Assembly: GCF_012033785.1 (NCBI RefSeq)
Contig: NZ_JAAVJC010000014.1
Coordinates: 1-45,254 of the forward strand
Direction of reading: 5' to 3'
DNA from: Streptomyces bohaiensis
Lineage (GTDB): Bacteria > Actinomycetota > Actinomycetes > Streptomycetales > Streptomycetaceae
Length of the DNA: 45,254 bases
Made by a program: the position numbers and the translations under genes. Each line of letters begins with the position of its first letter. Position 1 is the stretch's first letter. The notes below the pieces were generated by a model. The model ran no database searches, was not told the origin of the DNA, and saw only the letters and a program-made list of their open reading frames with translations. Shown piece after piece: positions 36,313-45,186 of the stretch.

Positions 36313-36906
36313 ATGACCGCCGCCGAACCGCGCCGCCCCGTCTCCTGGCCGGTGCCGCCCGAAGGCGGCTGGACCGTGGAGGACCTCTACCGGCTCCCCG
36401 ACCTCCCGCCGCACACCGAGCTGATCGACGGGAGCCTCGTCTTCATGAGTCCGCAGCGACGTTTTCACGCGCTGGTGATCTATCTGCTGGAGCACGAGCT
36501 CCGGGTCCAGGCACCGACACACCTTGCTGTGGAACGTGAGATGACGGTCGTCCTCTCGGCGCGCACCGCCACCGAGCCCGACCTCTCGGTGGTGCAGCGG
36601 AGCGCGGTCGGCGGCCTCACCACCACCCGCTACCGGGCCGAGGATGTCGTCCTCGCGGTCGAGGTGGTCTCGCCGGACTCCACGGCGCGGGACCGCGACA
36701 CCAAGCCGCACAAGTACGCGGCCGCCGGCATCCGGCACTTCTGGCGGGTGGAGATGTCCGCCGACGACGAGAACCCCGTCGTCTACGTCTACGAGCGCGA
36801 CGACGTCACCGGCGCCTACGTGCCGACCGGCATCTTCCACGACCGGCTGAAGGTGTCCGCGCCGTTCCCCGTCGACGTCGATCTCACCGCCGTCCACACC
36901 CTCTGA
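36313..36906 (+). CDS. Uma2 family (DUF820) putative endonuclease
   Basis: A 197-residue PD-(D/E)XK-like Uma2 protein. TVEDLYRLPDLPPHTELIDG is the typical opening, here shortened to TVEDLYRLPD and HTELIDG. EPDLSVVQ, LAVEVVSPDS (catalytic Glu-x-x-Ser-Pro-x-Ser) and the HKYAAAGIRHFWRVE helix follow. ATG 36313 is chosen because GGGAGGA at 36303-36309 lies just upstream; ATG 36301 overlaps that site. Uma2 genes are abundant in streptomycetes, and their role is largely unknown. Confidence 0.9.
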   Translation: MTAAEPRRPVSWPVPPEGGWTVEDLYRLPDLPPHTELIDGSLVFMSPQRRFHALVIYLLEHELRVQAPTHLAVEREMTVVLSARTATEPDLSVVQRSAVGGLTTTRYRAEDVVLAVEVVSPDSTARDRDTKPHKYAAAGIRHFWRVEMSADDENPVVYVYERDDVTGAYVPTGIFHDRLKVSAPFPVDVDLTAVHTL

Positions 36907-36997
36907 GCCGCGGTCGAGCCGGCGCGCCGCCGGCGGAACGCCCGCTTCCGCCGACCTCCCCCTCCCGCTCCGGGCAGCGCCCGTCATACTGTCCGCC

Positions 36998-37504
36998 ATG
37001 AGCAAGGAGCCGCAGAGCGTCGCCGAGGGCGACGACGCCCCGAAGCCCGAGCCCATCCGCTTCTACGGCACCACCTGGGTGGACCGCTCCGGGCTGTACC
37101 CGGTGCGCCGGTTCGCGCTGGGGTTGGCGGCGGTCTCGCTCGCCGTCGTCGGCGTGGTGCTGCTGCGCCTGGTCTACGAGGGGCTCTACATCGCGGACTC
37201 CGCCACCTGGCTGACCACGCTCCTCGTGCTGGCGTTCGCGATCTGCTCGGCGGTCGCCTTCAACCGCACCTGGTCCTCGTACAAGCGGCCGGCCCCCGGC
37301 GACGAGCACGCCTTCCGTTCGATCAAGGCCATCGGCTTCGTCGGCGTCCTGCTCGCCTACGGCATCCGCAGCGGCCTGGAGGCGCCGGGGGAGCAGCTCC
37401 GCCGCACGGCGTACGAGCAGGAGCTGAGCCAGTACCGGCGCCGCACCACCAAGCGTTCCGGCAACCCCTCCCGCCGCGGCGAGAAGGGCCGCCGGCGGCG
37501 CTGA
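36998..37504 (+). CDS. Small membrane protein, function unknown
   Basis: A 168-residue protein with three hydrophobic segments (FALGLAAVSLAVVGVVLLRL, WLTTLLVLAFAICSAVAF, IGFVGVLLAYGIRSG). It has a charged N-terminus and a highly basic C-terminal tail (RRTTKRSGNPSRRGEKGRRRR, given here as 21 residues split RRTTKRSGNPSRRGE and KGRRRR). The tail would favour a cytoplasmic, nucleic-acid- or lipid-contacting end. I do not recognise a named family. It ends 28 bases from the convergent DHFR-like gene. Confidence 0.8.
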   Translation: MSKEPQSVAEGDDAPKPEPIRFYGTTWVDRSGLYPVRRFALGLAAVSLAVVGVVLLRLVYEGLYIADSATWLTTLLVLAFAICSAVAFNRTWSSYKRPAPGDEHAFRSIKAIGFVGVLLAYGIRSGLEAPGEQLRRTAYEQELSQYRRRTTKRSGNPSRRGEKGRRRR

Positions 37505-37532
37505 CCGCCGACCCGGCCGGCGGCCCCGGCCG

Positions 37533-38093
37533 TCAGGGGCGATAGGTCGACAGCACGGCTCCCGAGCCCAGCGCCCGGGAGTCCGTGAGCCGCAGCTCCG
37601 TGCGGCCGGGCAGCGTCTCCAGCAGCGACGGCCCCTCGCCGAGCACGACCGGGCTGACGTGCACCCGCAGTTCGTCGAGGACGCCCGCCGCCAGCAGCCC
37701 CGCGACCAGCGTCGGACTGCCCAGCACACCCATCGCCCGACCGGGCCGCTGCTTCAGCTCCGCCACCGCCCGGGGCAGGCCGCCCGCGCCCAGGGGCAGC
37801 AGCTCGCTGTTCTCCCAGGTCGTCTCCCGCAGCGTCGAGGAGACCACCAGCTTGGGCAGCCCGTTCATCAGCTCCGCCACCCGCGGGTTGTACTCCCGGC
37901 CCGTCTCGGTGGGCCAGTACGCCGCCATCCCCTCGTAGGTGCGGCGCCCCAGCAGCACGGCGTCGGTCTCGACCAGCTGGTTGAGCGACAGCGCGTCGAA
38001 CTCCTCGTCGAGCGCCTGCCAGGAGAGGTCGTCGCCGGGGGCGGCGGTGCGCCCGTCCAGGCTCGTGCAGATGAAGGCGTACAGCGTGCGCAC
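37533..38093 (-). CDS. Dihydrofolate reductase-like (RibD C-terminal family) protein
   Basis: A 186-residue protein of the RibD_C/YyaP family. It begins VRTLYAFICTSLDGRTA, has LLGRRTYEGMAAYWP near 60, KLVVSSTL near 92, GVLGSPTLVAGLL near 130 and a closing ELRVHVSPVVLGEGPSL strand pair. Such stand-alone proteins are probably NADPH reductases, but physiological substrates are seldom known. GTG 38093 has AGGGAG 6 bases upstream. Confidence 0.88.
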   Translation of the reverse strand: MRTLYAFICTSLDGRTAAPGDDLSWQALDEEFDALSLNQLVETDAVLLGRRTYEGMAAYWPTETGREYNPRVAELMNGLPKLVVSSTLRETTWENSELLPLGAGGLPRAVAELKQRPGRAMGVLGSPTLVAGLLAAGVLDELRVHVSPVVLGEGPSLLETLPGRTELRLTDSRALGSGAVLSTYRP

Positions 38094-38492
38094 GGTGGTC
38101 TCCCTCGTCTCGCTCGGGTCGTTGCTCGTCCCTGACGCGCTGCTGCCCGCGCCGCTCGCGTCCACGCCGCCCCGTTCGACCCCACGGCGCGCCGGCGGGC
38201 CGTCGGCGGACCACCGGACGCTGCCGCGCGGCCCGGGCACGCGTCCCACCCTGCCGCGCCGCCCCGGCCTCGGCCATCGGAGTGTCGCCCGTTCGCCGCA
38301 ACTTCCGCCGACCGCACCGCGCCTCCTCGACACCGCTGTGACCAGCGGATACGGCGTCGCGCGACCGCTGCTGACTCGCCGCCGGATCCTGCCACTCCCA
38401 CCAGCTTCGGCGCGCGCCACGCCGCGAATCCGGGTCGTATCGAACCAAGCGGTGCGACGCGCACCGCCGCCGTGCTCCCAGCGGAGGACCAG
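38094..38492. other. 399-base intergenic region without a recognisable gene
   Basis: It lies between the divergent reductase and secreted-protein genes. Open frames here show no protein-like composition. GGAGGA at 38484-38489 serves the gene on the right. I see no clear promoter match. Confidence 0.5.
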
Positions 38493-39089
38493 ATGCGCCT
38501 GACCCGCCACGGCCGTGGCCTCGCCACCGCCACCGCCGTACTCATATCCCTCGGACTCGCCACCGGTGCCGCCCACGCCCAGGACGACGGCACCGTCGAA
38601 CTCTTCCCCAACCCCGCCCATCCCGGTGACGCGGTCGCCGTCAACACCGCCGACTGCGACGGTGACGACACCGCCCGCGGTGACGCCACCACCGTCGGCG
38701 GCGGCACCTTCACCCTGCGCCCGGGGGTGCAGCCGGAGATCCTGGTCGGCGGCTTCACCGTCCCGTCCCGCGCCACCGCCGGCGACTACGGGATCGGTGT
38801 GACCTGCGCCAACGGCGATGTCATCACCGGAACGCTCCGGGTGGTGCAGGCCGGCTCGACCACCTCGCCGACCGCGTCCCCCACCAGTACGCCCACCGCG
38901 ACGGCGTCGCCCACCGCCACGCCCACCACGACCGCGAGCCCCACGGCACCCTCGGGCGGGGTCAGCGGCGGCGTCGGCGGGCCCGACGGCACCGTCGGCG
39001 TGATCGCCGGCAGCGCCGCCGTCCTGTTCGCGGTCGGCGCCGGCAGCGCCTGGGTGCTCCGCAGGCGCGCCGCCTCGGCCGACCGCTGA
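38493..39089 (+). CDS. Secreted, membrane-anchored protein with Thr/Pro/Ser linker
   Basis: A 198-residue exported protein. The Sec signal has basic MRLTRHGRG, then hydrophobic ATATAVLISLGLATGAAHA with an AHA cut site near residue 29. The mature domain (about 30-115) has two Cys (TADCDGDD and GVTCANG). Then comes a low-complexity linker rich in SPTxTPT (about 118-155) and a C-terminal hydrophobic helix VGVIAGSAAVLFAVGAGSAW followed by Arg-rich LRRRAASADR. This is the design of an actinobacterial wall-spanning surface protein. A sortase gene follows 180 bases later, but there is no clear LPxTG motif. Confidence 0.85.
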   Translation: MRLTRHGRGLATATAVLISLGLATGAAHAQDDGTVELFPNPAHPGDAVAVNTADCDGDDTARGDATTVGGGTFTLRPGVQPEILVGGFTVPSRATAGDYGIGVTCANGDVITGTLRVVQAGSTTSPTASPTSTPTATASPTATPTTTASPTAPSGGVSGGVGGPDGTVGVIAGSAAVLFAVGAGSAWVLRRRAASADR

Positions 39090-39269
39090 CGGACGGCGGT
39101 CCGCCCCGGCCGCACCCGTGAGGTGCGCACCGAGTCCGGGCCCGGCCCTGCCGGCCGACCTCCACGGTCAGTGACGGGCCCGCTTCGGCCCCCCGGTGGC
39201 ACCAGCCACCCGGGGGCCGGTCCACACCCCGCCCCGTCGCCCAGCCACCACCCAACGGAACGGGTCCCC

Positions 39270-39929
39270 ATGAGAGTCTCGGAGAAGGCACTGACCACCG
39301 CCGTCGCCACCGTGGCCGCGGCAGCGCTGATCACCGGCACCGTCGCCATGAACGACGGTGAGGGCAGCAGCGACCCGCCACAGCCCGCGGCTGCCGACGG
39401 GGTGCGCGACGGCGACACCGCGGTCACCGCCGCCGCGCCGGGCACCGCGCCGGCCGGCGTCCCGGAGCTGCCGCCCTCCACTCCGCTGACCGTGCGGATA
39501 CCCGCGATAGCCGTGGACGCCCCGCTCACCGGCCTGGGGCTGGAGCCCTCCGGCAGCCCCGAGGTCCCCCCGGAGGAGCGGGCCGACCTCGCCGCCTGGT
39601 ACCGCGACGGCGTCTCGCCCGGCTCGCCGGGAACCTCGCTGATCACCGGCCACGTCGACAACTCGCGGGGCCCCGCGGTCTTCTACGACCTCGGCGCCCT
39701 CCAGCGCGGCGACACCGTCGAGATCGACCGGGCGGACGGCCGGACCGCCGTCTTCACCGTCACGGCCGTCGACGTCTTCGACCGCGAGGACTTCCCCGAC
39801 GAGCTGGTCTACGGCCAGAGCTCCGCCCCCGAACTCCGCCTCATCACCTGCGGCGGACCGTTCTCCAGCGCCGCCGGCGGCTACCTCGGCAACGTCGTCG
39901 CCTTCGCCCGCCTCACCGCGACCCACTGA
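39270..39929 (+). CDS. Class F-type sortase
   Basis: A 219-residue membrane-anchored transpeptidase. The N-terminal helix (about 8-27) is followed by a disordered region, then the sortase barrel from about 72. Catalytic His is in SLITGHVDN (about 126) and catalytic Cys in LRLITCGGPF (about 193). The usual Arg a few residues beyond the Cys is not obvious: the segment reads GGYLGNVVAFA. It lies just after a secreted surface-type protein, a frequent pairing in streptomycetes. ATG 39270 is the only sensible start before the anchor. Confidence 0.9.
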   Translation: MRVSEKALTTAVATVAAAALITGTVAMNDGEGSSDPPQPAAADGVRDGDTAVTAAAPGTAPAGVPELPPSTPLTVRIPAIAVDAPLTGLGLEPSGSPEVPPEERADLAAWYRDGVSPGSPGTSLITGHVDNSRGPAVFYDLGALQRGDTVEIDRADGRTAVFTVTAVDVFDREDFPDELVYGQSSAPELRLITCGGPFSSAAGGYLGNVVAFARLTATH

Positions 39930-39969
39930 CCCCCGGGCCCCGCACCCCGGGCCCGGGCTCGGACCCCCG

Positions 39970-40032
39970 CCGCACGGCGCGGCCCCGCCACCGCACGGCG
40001 CGGCCCCGCCACCGCGCGGCACGGACCGGCCA
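39970..40032. repeat. 21-bp tandem repeat, about three copies
   Basis: A 21-base unit is present twice exactly (39970-39990 and 39991-40011), and a third copy at 40012-40032 matches at about 17 of 21 positions. It lies between the sortase and methyltransferase genes, close to the former's stop. No function is evident. Confidence 0.75.
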
Positions 40033-40083
40033 ACGCCGCCGCGGATCCGTGTAGTTCCGCCGCCACCGGGGGAGACGTCAGCC

Positions 40084-40860
40084 ATGACGTCTCCGCTGCC
40101 GCACTCCGCCTACGCCCGGTCCTTCGACGCCGTCGCGACCGAGTACGCGGCCTCGCGTCCCAGCTACCCGCCGGAGCTGTTCGAGCTGATCGAGTCGCAC
40201 ATCGGACGCCCGCTGGCCGAGACCGAGATACTCGACGTCGGCGCGGGCACCGGCATAGCCAGCCAGCTGCTCAACCAGCACGGCGCCCGGGTCACCGCCG
40301 TGGAGCCCTCGGAACCCATGGCCTCCCAGCTGAACATCGCACACCCCGGGCTCCCGCTGGTCCGCGCCGACGGCGACGCCCTCCCCTTCGCGGACCGCCG
40401 TTTCGACCTCGTCACCTACGCCCAGTCCTGGCACTGGACCGAGCCGCGGCGCTCCGTCCCCGAGGCGCTGCGCGTGCTGCGCCCCGGCGGCGCCCTCGCG
40501 CTGTGGTGGAACGTGCCGGACCAGGAGAAGGAGTGGGTGCGCGCCCAGGCGGAGCGGCTTTCCGCCGCCGCCCCCGACCACGGCCTCTCGGACGTCCCCG
40601 AGAACGCCGCGTCGATCATCGAGAGCCTCGGCCTCGGACTGGAACCCGTGCGCGGCGAACTCCGCTGGACCCGCAGCGTCCCGGTCGACACCCATCTCGA
40701 CAACCTCGCCACGCACTCGACGCTGTCCGTCCTCCCCCCGGGGGACCGGACCCCGCTCATCGACGCCGAACGCGAGGCGGTCTGCGCCGAGTTCCCCGAC
40801 GGCATCGTGGCCGAGGAGTACATCGTGCGGCTGACGCTGGTCCGCGCGCCCGACGCCTGA
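40084..40860 (+). CDS. Class I SAM-dependent methyltransferase
   Basis: A 258-residue Methyltransf_11-type protein. SAM motif ILDVGAGTGIASQLL is at about 50-64, acidic strand VTAVEPSEPM at about 72-81, and FDLVTYAQSWHWTEP (about 108-122) is typical of the UbiE/YcgJ-like branch. Further on is LRPGGALALWWN. Substrate is unknown. It stands among housekeeping genes and has no link to the metabolite cluster. Confidence 0.88.
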   Translation: MTSPLPHSAYARSFDAVATEYAASRPSYPPELFELIESHIGRPLAETEILDVGAGTGIASQLLNQHGARVTAVEPSEPMASQLNIAHPGLPLVRADGDALPFADRRFDLVTYAQSWHWTEPRRSVPEALRVLRPGGALALWWNVPDQEKEWVRAQAERLSAAAPDHGLSDVPENAASIIESLGLGLEPVRGELRWTRSVPVDTHLDNLATHSTLSVLPPGDRTPLIDAEREAVCAEFPDGIVAEEYIVRLTLVRAPDA

Positions 40861-40952
40861 CCGGCCGCGCCGGGCCCCGCCCGGCCCACGCCCCCGGTAC
40901 CGGCAACCGGACAACGCGCCGCCCGGCCGCCGTCCGATGCGACGATGACCGC

Positions 40953-41780
40953 ATGAGCCAGATGATCGCCGTTCTCGGAGCAGGAAAGATCGGAGAAGCC
41001 CTCCTCGGCGGGCTGCTGCGCGGCGGCCGCCCGCCGGCCCGGCTGCTCGCCACCGCCCGCCGCGCCGAACGCGCCGAGGCGCTCCGTGCCCGCCACGGCG
41101 TCGAGGTCGTCACCAACGCCGAGGCCGCCACCCGCGCAGACACCCTCATCCTCGCCGTCAAACCGCAGGACATGGCGATCCTGCTGGCGGAACTGGCCCC
41201 GCACGCCGCCCCCGACCGGCTGGTGATCAGCGCCGCCGCCGGCATCACCACCGCCTTCGTCGAGGACCACCTCCCCGCCGGCACCCCCGTGGTCCGCGTC
41301 ATGCCCAACACCCCCGCCCTGGTGGACGAGGCCATGTCGGTCATCTCCGCCGGCGCCCACGCCACCGAGGAGCACCTCGGCCACGCCGAGGAGATCTTCG
41401 ACAGCGTCGGCAAGACCCTCCGGCTCCCCGAGTCCCAGCAGGACGCCGCCACCGCCCTCTCCGGCTCCGGGCCCGCCTACTTCTACTTCCTCGTCGAAGC
41501 CATGATCGACGCCGGCATCCTCCTAGGCCTCCCCCGCGACAAGGCCCACGACCTGATCGTCCAGGCCGCCTACGGTGCCTCCGTCATGCTCCGCGACAGC
41601 GGCGACCACCCCGTCACCCTCCGGGAGGCCGTCACCTCGCCGGCCGGTACCACCATCAACGCCATCCGCGAGCTGGAGAAGCACGGCGTCCGCGCGGCGT
41701 TCCTCGACGCGCTCGAAGCAGCGCGCGACCGCAGCCGCGCCCTCGCCGCCGGCGGGGAGGGCACCCGACCCGGCGCCTGA
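40953..41780 (+). CDS. proC: Pyrroline-5-carboxylate reductase
   Basis: A 275-residue ProC that makes proline from pyrroline-5-carboxylate with NAD(P)H. Dinucleotide motif VLGAGKIGEALLGGLL is at about 6-21, AVKPQDM at about 68-74, VRVMPNTPALV near 110, and the family signature covers LSGSGPAYFYF (about 169-179) and SPAGTTINAI (about 229-238). Length and order are standard. ATG 40953. Confidence 0.96.
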   Translation: MSQMIAVLGAGKIGEALLGGLLRGGRPPARLLATARRAERAEALRARHGVEVVTNAEAATRADTLILAVKPQDMAILLAELAPHAAPDRLVISAAAGITTAFVEDHLPAGTPVVRVMPNTPALVDEAMSVISAGAHATEEHLGHAEEIFDSVGKTLRLPESQQDAATALSGSGPAYFYFLVEAMIDAGILLGLPRDKAHDLIVQAAYGASVMLRDSGDHPVTLREAVTSPAGTTINAIRELEKHGVRAAFLDALEAARDRSRALAAGGEGTRPGA

Positions 41781-41901
41781 CCGGCCCGCCGCGCGCCTTG
41801 GACGGTCGGCGCGCGCCGCTGAAAACCACTGGCAGCATCGCGCCGCCCGCCCTACTGTCGCCGGGTCGACCACACCGCAGGGACGGAGAGGGGCGGGCCC
41901 C

Positions 41902-42732
41902 ATGACCGCGGAAGCGCGACCGCGACCCGCCGCGACCGTCTACCCGGCCGTCGCCGCGGGCGCCTTCCGCCGGTACGCCACCTACCGGATCGCCACCGCC
42001 GCCGGGGTCCTCACCAACACCGTCTTCGGCTTCGTCCTGACCTACGTCTACCTGGCGCTGTGGGACCAACGCCCGCAGCTCGGCGGCTACGGCCCCGAGC
42101 AGGCCGTCACCTTCGTCTGGGTCGGCCAGGCCCTGATCGGCGCGGTCGCCCTGCTCGGCGGCGGCTTCCAGGAGGAGCTCCAGGAACGCATCCGCAGCGG
42201 CGACATCGCCGTCGACCTCCACCGCCCCGTCGACCTCCAGCTGTGGTGGCTCGCCCACGACTGCGGCCGAGCCGCCTTCCAGCTGCTGGGGCGCGGTGTC
42301 GGCCCCATGGCCGGCGGTGCCCTCGCCTTCGACCTGCATCTCCCCACCGACCCGCTGGTCTGGCTGGTCTTCCTGCTCTCCGTGTGGGGCGCCGTCGTCG
42401 TGAGCTTCGCCATCCGCTACCTGCTCGCACTCGCCTCCTTCTGGCTGCTCGACAGCAGCGGACTGCTGATGCTGGGCACCTTCCTCGGTGTCTTCGCCTC
42501 CGGGATGACGCTGCCGCTCACCGTCTTCCCCGGGCTGCTCGGCGACGTCGTCCGCGCCCTGCCGTGGTCCGCCATGCTCCAGATCCCGGCCGACATCCTG
42601 CTGGAACGCCGCACCGGCACCGGCGTCCTCGCCGGGCTGTTCTTCCAGGCCTGCTGGGCCGCCGTCCTGCTGACCGCCGGCCGGGCCCTCCAGCTCCTCG
42701 CCACCCGACGAGTGGTGGTCCAGGGTGGTTGA
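41902..42732 (+). CDS. ABC-2 family permease, first of pair
   Basis: A 276-residue membrane protein with about six segments: AGVLTNTVFGFVLTYVYLAL, FVWVGQALIGAVALLG, a reentrant hydrophobic stretch near 140, LVWLVFLLSVWGAVVVSFAI, LLMLGTFLGVFASGMTL and a C-terminal FFQACWAAVLLTAG. The RSGDIAVDLHRPVDLQLWWL loop resembles the DUF990/ABC-2 permease family. It overlaps the second permease by 8 bases, and the ATPase follows. Substrate is unknown. Confidence 0.88.
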   Translation: MTAEARPRPAATVYPAVAAGAFRRYATYRIATAAGVLTNTVFGFVLTYVYLALWDQRPQLGGYGPEQAVTFVWVGQALIGAVALLGGGFQEELQERIRSGDIAVDLHRPVDLQLWWLAHDCGRAAFQLLGRGVGPMAGGALAFDLHLPTDPLVWLVFLLSVWGAVVVSFAIRYLLALASFWLLDSSGLLMLGTFLGVFASGMTLPLTVFPGLLGDVVRALPWSAMLQIPADILLERRTGTGVLAGLFFQACWAAVLLTAGRALQLLATRRVVVQGG

Positions 42733-43537
42733 CGCGCTGCGCGCCTACACGCTCACCGCGGGGATGTGGATCCGCGCCTCCCTGGCGTACCGGGCCTCGT
42801 TCGCCATGGCGCTGCTCGGCAGCTTCATCGGCTCCGGCCTCGACTTCGTGGCCATCATGATCATGTACTCCCACATCGACGCGCTGGGCGGCTACGCCGT
42901 CGCGGAGGTCGCCCTGCTCTACGGCGCGACCAGCCTCTCGCTGGGCATCACCGAGCTCCTCGTCGGCAACGTCAGCCGCGTCGGCGCCAACATCCGCAAC
43001 GGCACCGTCGACACCCTCCTCGTCCGCCCCGTCCCCGTCTTCCTCCAACTCGCCGCCGACCGCTTCGCGCTGCGCCGACTCGGCCGCGTCACCCAGGGCG
43101 CCCTGGTCATGGGCTGGGCGCTGGTCGCGCTCGGCCCGGTGCGCGCCGCCTGGTCACCGCTGGACTGGCTGCTGCTCGTCGTCATGGTGCTGGCCGGCGC
43201 CGGGATCTACGGCGCGCTCTACGCGCTGGGCGGCGCCTTCCAGTTCTGGGCGCAGGACGCCGCCGAGGTGCAGAACGCCTTCACCTACGGCGGCAACACC
43301 CTGCTCCAGTACCCGCCCACCGTCTTCGCGGGGGAGCTGGTCCGCGGCGTCACCCTGGTGATCCCCCTCGCCTTCGTCAACTGGGTGCCCGCCGCCACCC
43401 TCCTGGGGCGGGACGCCCCGCTCGACCTGCCGGGCTTCACCGCCTGGCTCTCCCCGCTGGTCGCCGCGGCGGCCTGCTGCGTCGCCGCCCTGGTGTGGCG
43501 CGCCGCGGTCAACAGCTACCGCAGCACCGGAAGCTGA
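42725..43537 (+). CDS. ABC-2 family permease, second of pair
   Basis: A 270-residue membrane protein of the same family as its neighbour; the loop IRNGTVDTLLVRPVPVFLQL aligns with the equivalent loop of the first permease. There are about six hydrophobic segments, including MALLGSFIGSGLDFVAIMIM and WLLLVVMVLAGAGIYGALYA. GTG 42725 overlaps the previous stop. It forms a heterodimeric transporter with its neighbour and the following ATPase. Confidence 0.88.
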   Translation: MVDALRAYTLTAGMWIRASLAYRASFAMALLGSFIGSGLDFVAIMIMYSHIDALGGYAVAEVALLYGATSLSLGITELLVGNVSRVGANIRNGTVDTLLVRPVPVFLQLAADRFALRRLGRVTQGALVMGWALVALGPVRAAWSPLDWLLLVVMVLAGAGIYGALYALGGAFQFWAQDAAEVQNAFTYGGNTLLQYPPTVFAGELVRGVTLVIPLAFVNWVPAATLLGRDAPLDLPGFTAWLSPLVAAAACCVAALVWRAAVNSYRSTGS

Positions 43538-43555
43538 CGGAAGGAGTCGCCACCG

Positions 43556-44656
43556 ATGTCCGAGCCCACCTCCCGCCCGGCGACGGACCCGATCACCGGC
43601 CGCCCCGCCCCGGGCGACGCCGCCCGGGTCCCCGCCCCCGCCGACCCGCGCCGGCACCCCGCCGCACCGCCGCCCCCGGCCGCGGGTGAACCCCTGATCC
43701 TCGCCGAGGGGCTGCGCAAGGTCTTCACCGTGCGGCGCCGCGCGGGGCTGGTGCGCCGCACCCGCACCGAGGTTCGCGCCGTGGAGGATGTCGGCTTCCG
43801 CGTCGCCCGCGGCGAGATGGTCGGCTACATCGGCCCCAACGGCGCCGGGAAGTCCACCACCATCAAGATGCTCACCGGCATCCTGACCCCGACCGCCGGC
43901 ACGCTGCGGGTGGCGGGCGTGGAGCCCGCCCGCCACCGCACCCGCCTCGCCCGCCGCATCGGCGTGGTCTTCGGGCAGCGCACCACCCTCTGGTGGGACC
44001 TTCCGCTGCGGGACTCCTACGCCCTCGCGCGACGCATCTACCGCGTAGAGCCGGCCCGCTTCCGTCGCAACCTCGACCGCTGCGTCGAACTCCTCGGCCT
44101 CGCGGAGCTGCTCCCCGTCCCGGTGCGCCAGCTGTCATTGGGGCAGCGGATGCGCGCCGACATCGCCGCGGCGCTGCTGCACGATCCCGAGGTGCTGTAC
44201 CTGGACGAGCCCACCATCGGCCTGGACGTGGTCAGCAAGGCCACCGTCCGGAGCTTCCTGCGCGAACTCAACGAGGAACAGGGCACCACCGTCCTGCTGA
44301 CCACGCACGACCTCGGCGACATCGAACAGCTGTGCCGCCGGGTGATCGTCATCGACCACGGCCGCATCGTCCACGACGGCGACCTGTCCCGGCTGCACGG
44401 CGCGGAGGGCGGGGAACGCACCCTGGTGGTCGACCTGGAACGCGAGCTGCCGCCCATCGACGTGCCCGGCGCCCGCACCGTCCGGGTGGAGGGGCCGCGC
44501 CAGTGGCTCGCCTTCCCCGCGACCGAGCGGGCGGCGCCGCTGGTCGCGGCGATCGCACGGGACCACCCACTGCTCGACCTGTCGATCAGGGAACCCGACA
44601 TCGAGCAGGTCATCGCGCGGATGTACGCCGCTCGTCGCGGGCCCGGCGGCCACTGA
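43556..44656 (+). CDS. ABC transporter ATP-binding protein (ABC-2/NatA-like)
   Basis: A 366-residue ATPase. A Pro/Ala-rich head of ~45 residues precedes the core. Walker A GPNGAGKST is at about 95-103, signature LSLGQRMRADI at about 194-204, Walker B VLYLDEPTIGLD at about 213-224, and His switch LLTTHDLGD at about 247. The VVFGQRTTLWWDLPL Q-loop is characteristic of the group that works with paired DUF990-type permeases. ATG 43556 has GAAGGAG about 9 bases upstream. It completes the three-gene operon. Confidence 0.93.
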   Translation: MSEPTSRPATDPITGRPAPGDAARVPAPADPRRHPAAPPPPAAGEPLILAEGLRKVFTVRRRAGLVRRTRTEVRAVEDVGFRVARGEMVGYIGPNGAGKSTTIKMLTGILTPTAGTLRVAGVEPARHRTRLARRIGVVFGQRTTLWWDLPLRDSYALARRIYRVEPARFRRNLDRCVELLGLAELLPVPVRQLSLGQRMRADIAAALLHDPEVLYLDEPTIGLDVVSKATVRSFLRELNEEQGTTVLLTTHDLGDIEQLCRRVIVIDHGRIVHDGDLSRLHGAEGGERTLVVDLERELPPIDVPGARTVRVEGPRQWLAFPATERAAPLVAAIARDHPLLDLSIREPDIEQVIARMYAARRGPGGH

Positions 44657-44905
44657 CGGGCCGGCCGACCCAGCGCGGAGCGGCGCACGAACGCGGCCGG
44701 CGACCGTGTGCTGTGGAACACCCCGGGGCCGAGTTGACGGCGCCGGGGCGGCTGCGTAGTGTTCTCCGAGCTGCCACGGAGCCGTTCGGTTCCCCAAGTG
44801 ACGCTGAGCGTCCCAGGAGGCGGCATCCACTGCCTAGGTGCATCTGCCCTTTCGGGCCTGTTTCTCGTGCGTCCGCGCATGTTGAATTCATGGTTCGGGT
44901 CGATT

Positions 44906-44934
44906 TTGAGTCGGCCGGGGAAATGCTCTAACGT
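44906..44934 (+). promoter_or_regulatory. Likely rRNA operon promoter (upstream)
   Basis: TTGAGT (44906-44911) and TAACGT (44929-44934) are separated by 17 bases, a good vegetative promoter. It is the first of several promoter-like sites preceding the rRNA leader, in line with the multiple tandem promoters of streptomycete rrn operons. Confidence 0.7.
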
Positions 44935-44970
44935 GGTGGACACGCCGGAGGGCGAAAAGCTCGAAAGGCC

Positions 44971-45123
44971 CCGCCGGCCGGGGGTCAGGAACACGAAAGT
45001 GGGTCTGATAGAGTCGGAGACACCGAAGGGGAAACCCGGAGGGAAAGGCCGAAAGGCCGAGAGATTGTCCCCGCCGACTGGGGGTCAGGATCACGGAAGT
45101 GAGTCTGGTAGAGTCGGAGACAC
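44971..45123 (+). repeat. Two ~53-bp promoter-bearing repeats, 100 bp apart
   Basis: The blocks 44971-45023 and 45071-45123 match at about 47 of 53 positions with no gap. Each contains TCAGGA and, 18 bases on, TAGAGT: the pairs are 44985-44990 with 45009-45014, and 45085-45090 with 45109-45114. They look like duplicated core promoters. The purine-rich sequence between them resembles transcribed rrn leader. Confidence 0.75.
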
Positions 45124-45186
45124 AAAGAAAGACCGAAGGGAAAAGCCCGGAGGGTCTGCTGGAAGGCAGTCCGAAGGAAGCGTCCG

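Noticed and set aside
44971..45123. CRISPR-like repeat
   Set aside because: Only two copies, imperfect, with promoter elements and no cas genes; this is a promoter duplication.
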